DNA from: Mesaphorura yosii
Lineage: Eukaryota > Arthropoda > Collembola > Poduromorpha > Tullbergiidae
DNA: 64,000 nt
Reading direction: 5' to 3'
Assembly: GCA_009869945.1 (NCBI GenBank)
Contig: WIXG01000017.1
Span: forward strand, 394,517 to 458,516
Positions 62,017-64,000 of the stretch are shown here, one piece after another. A model generated the notes under the pieces. It saw nothing but the letters and a program-made list of their open reading frames with translations. It was not told the origin of the DNA and did not search any database. Position 1 is the first letter of the stretch, and every line of letters begins with the position of its first letter. Position numbers and translations under genes: made by a program.

Positions 62017-62466
62017 TTTATTCGGGTACCAAAACGAAGCTTGAAATAAATGTGCGGAAGTCTTGTCTTGTCTACTTCGCTCATATTGCATTCAGAAGAC
62101 CCGTTGGGACTCCAAATTCGGGAAGAATACTTTTTTGCTGGAATTTAAATCCCGAAGCACGACAAACAAATATTGACACTTTTTCAAAACTACAGGCATG
62201 TCTGGGCATTTATATTTAAATTGATTCAATATTTGACAAAGTCAGAGCAATTGTTTAACAAAACGAAGCCACAAAGCTGGAGTTATTTGGGCAAGTGTGT
62301 AGGGCACCTTCGTCATCGTAACTGTATGCTGTGGGACAATAGCGGTGGAGAAGGTCGACGTACTTGGATTTGACCACGGGGCTAACACGACACTGCGTGA
62401 GGCTGATGGGTAGTGTTGAGCAGCAGAGGAAGACACAAGACTGATCATTCAGGTTTCGACCAAGGC

Positions 62467-62491
62467 TTAGGTTTAGGTTAGGTTAGGTTAG
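62467..62491. repeat. TTAGG-type telomere-like tract
   Basis: Five TTAGG-like units, one with an extra T. TTAGG is the usual arthropod telomere unit; this is a short interstitial copy. Confidence 0.8.
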
Positions 62492-63050
62492 CTAATGGGC
62501 AATAATGACGTCAGGCACAATCCAACCTCCACCTCAAACTACATTTGGGATATTGGAAACTTGTCGAGTCTGGTTCTGGGAAGTTGAAACCTCGGAACCA
62601 TTTATTTCGGTTCTGGAAACTTGGTATCGTTTGCTTCTGTCCTGGAAGGTTGGAAACTGGTGTGTAGTTATCGAAAGTTGGAATGTTGACGCACGTTTAA
62701 AGTTTTTTTTAGATCTCTTTGTTTAATTTAACTCTTACGCTTATGGCAGCAGACGGTAGAAGGTGGTCGCTTCATACATCACCCTCTTTTTGAAAATTAT
62801 GCATAAGTAAGCTGTAAAATTTAACTTCGACATCAGTCGTGATCTATCCGTTGGGAACGAAGCACTAATTAGCTTCACTGTTCATGCTGGATACTTCAAG
62901 GCTTAATTTGTAGACATAAAGCCAGTTGGAACTATATCAACCAATGGAGCCTTGTGTTATCGATTACATGCTGGTAACTCCGAAAGTTGGCGATGTCGTA
63001 ATGTTGGCTAGAAACTTGTCCTTTTTTAGATCAGTGAGGAAGTTATGTGA

Positions 63051-63068
63051 GGTTAGGTTAGGTTAGGG
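63051..63068. repeat. TTAGG-type telomere-like tract, second copy
   Basis: Three TTAGG units preceded by GG, about 120 bp before the Tc1-like element. Confidence 0.8.
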
Positions 63069-63191
63069 CTTATGGAAGTAGTGCCATGTTATTAGATAGT
63101 GACCCGTCTATTTCAGTACGGCTCCCTCGAACCCATGTTTGTTAAATTTGTCCCCTTAAAAAGGGCGCTTGGGCGTTGAAAGACATATATA

Positions 63192-64000
63192 CACTGGGCG
63201 ACACAAATATTCGTACGGTTTGATATTTCCATTGTTCGAACGCTACTGATAAGGAGGGTGCTAGTAATGAGAGAACCTATTGTTATCCAAGAGATAAGGC
63301 CCTGGGGGATATTTTCCCCCAAGAAATATTGAACACAATGGAGCTATCTCGGTGCACCAAGGGGTCAAGGCAAAACATGCCGGACAAAAGACGATTTTAA
63401 AAATTCGGCTGTACGTGACCAGATATCAGTTAGCCGGAGGATTTTCAAGTGTTAACAACTCAAGTTCGGTCAGATCCGCATTCCCTATTAAGTCAGTTAG
63501 GTTCCTGAATGAAAATACACTAGTCACCGACAAAATGACCAAATCGAAAGAGATTGATATCCAGCTCCGAGATCGTGTCATCGAAAATTGGAAAGGACGC
63601 GGCAAATCGAAGCTTTCCCTGGGAAAAATTGCGAAGAAGCTCAATTTACCAAAGAGTACAGTCCAGTACATTGTTACGAAATACAGAAAGTCTGGCCGAC
63701 TTGAAAATGAGCCTCGGTCTGGCAGGCCGCCGGCACTGACTTTACGTGAAAAGCGACAAATAATGCAAGAGGTGAGAGCGGACCCATTTTTATCCGCGCC
63801 AGAACTCAAGAAAAACCTTATTCAGATATCAAACAAAACGGTATCCACCAAAACTATTACGAGGACCCTGAAAAGCAACGGAATTGTGGCCAGAAGGCCA
63901 AGAAAGAAACCCTTCATCAGTAAAGTTAATCAACGTAAAAGATTGGAATTCGCGAGGAAGTACGTGAACCAGCCGAAATCGTTCTGGGAGTCCGTTTTGT
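63192..64000 (+). mobile_element. Tc1-like DNA transposon, 5' part
   Basis: After a TA dinucleotide (63,190-63,191) comes CACTGGGCGACACAAATATT and then CGTACGG. This has the look of a Tc1-family terminal inverted repeat (CAGTG..ACAAAATATTCGTAC). A 343-bp leader follows, then a transposase ORF. The right end lies outside the window. Confidence 0.75.
63535..64000 (+). CDS. Tc1-like transposase, N-terminal 155 residues, cut by the window end
   Basis: The transposase binds the element's inverted repeats and cuts and pastes it. From the ATG at 63,535 the frame is open to the last base. It shows a first helix-turn-helix (LSLGKIAKKLNLPKSTVQYI), a GRPR-like hinge (EPRSGRPPAL), a second helix-turn-helix (ISNKTVSTKTITRTLKSNGI), a basic RRPRKKP stretch, and the block QRKRLEFARKYVNQPKSFW. 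In this family that block immediately precedes the first catalytic Asp. The DDE catalytic residues lie beyond 64,000. There is no stop or frameshift in the visible part, so the copy may be young. Confidence 0.92.
   Translation, partial: MTKSKEIDIQLRDRVIENWKGRGKSKLSLGKIAKKLNLPKSTVQYIVTKYRKSGRLENEPRSGRPPALTLREKRQIMQEVRADPFLSAPELKKNLIQISNKTVSTKTITRTLKSNGIVARRPRKKPFISKVNQRKRLEFARKYVNQPKSFWESVL

Larger units (their letters stand above)
62017..63191. other. upstream region of the Cys-loop receptor
   Basis: No supported gene. It holds a perfect CRE palindrome TGACGTCA (62,506-62,513), two TTAGG tracts, and recurring GGAAACTTG and GAAAGTTGG words near 62,550-62,680 and 62,980-63,020. The 62,505-62,726 open frame reads through these words and is not credible. 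Confidence 0.5.

Noticed and set aside
62017-62091. Receptor start at the upstream ATG (62,091)
   Set aside because: It would place 25 polar residues ahead of a clear signal peptide.

Overview
The window is eukaryotic nuclear DNA, most likely from an arthropod. Its genes are split by short GT..AG introns of about 50-90 bp. The recognisable products are animal proteins: UVRAG, TOM7, endonuclease G, an XK-related membrane protein and a Cys-loop receptor. Two short TTAGG-type tracts and a Tc1-like transposon fit an arthropod. The species cannot be named from the sequence.

Layout. Positions 1-47,388 hold no gene I can support. This part is 'cryptically simple' DNA, full of short reused words and small tandem arrays such as AGGC/GCCT, GACC, AGTC and GCATGCAT. 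It could be a gene desert, a very long intron or a regulatory landscape. At about 46.8 kb the texture changes to AT-richer DNA with compact genes. On the minus strand, UVRAG lies in seven coding exons (47,389-50,869), followed upstream by the small TOMM7 gene in three exons (51,433-51,871). On the plus strand, 52,713-53,644 is a broken endonuclease G gene. It meets, tail to tail, a minus-strand XK-related gene in five coding exons (54,266-56,232). That gene carries a coding 21-bp minisatellite and a single in-frame TGA. Positions 56,233-60,687 have no firm gene but contain a candidate TATA promoter with a small ORF, a tandem/inverted repeat cluster and a strong hairpin. A single-exon minus-strand Cys-loop receptor (60,688-62,016) has an unusual pore-mouth motif. 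The right edge is entered by a Tc1-like transposon from about 63,192, whose transposase runs off the window.

How the genes relate. They are unrelated housekeeping and membrane functions and form no pathway: UVRAG serves endosome/autophagy PI3-kinase complexes, TOM7 mitochondrial import, endonuclease G mitochondrial nuclease activity, XK-related proteins lipid scrambling or transport, and the Cys-loop receptor ligand-gated ion flow. The points most worth checking are the receptor's Leu-Glu-Arg selectivity motif, the TGA in the otherwise intact XK-related frame, and the heptad-encoding minisatellite in the same gene.
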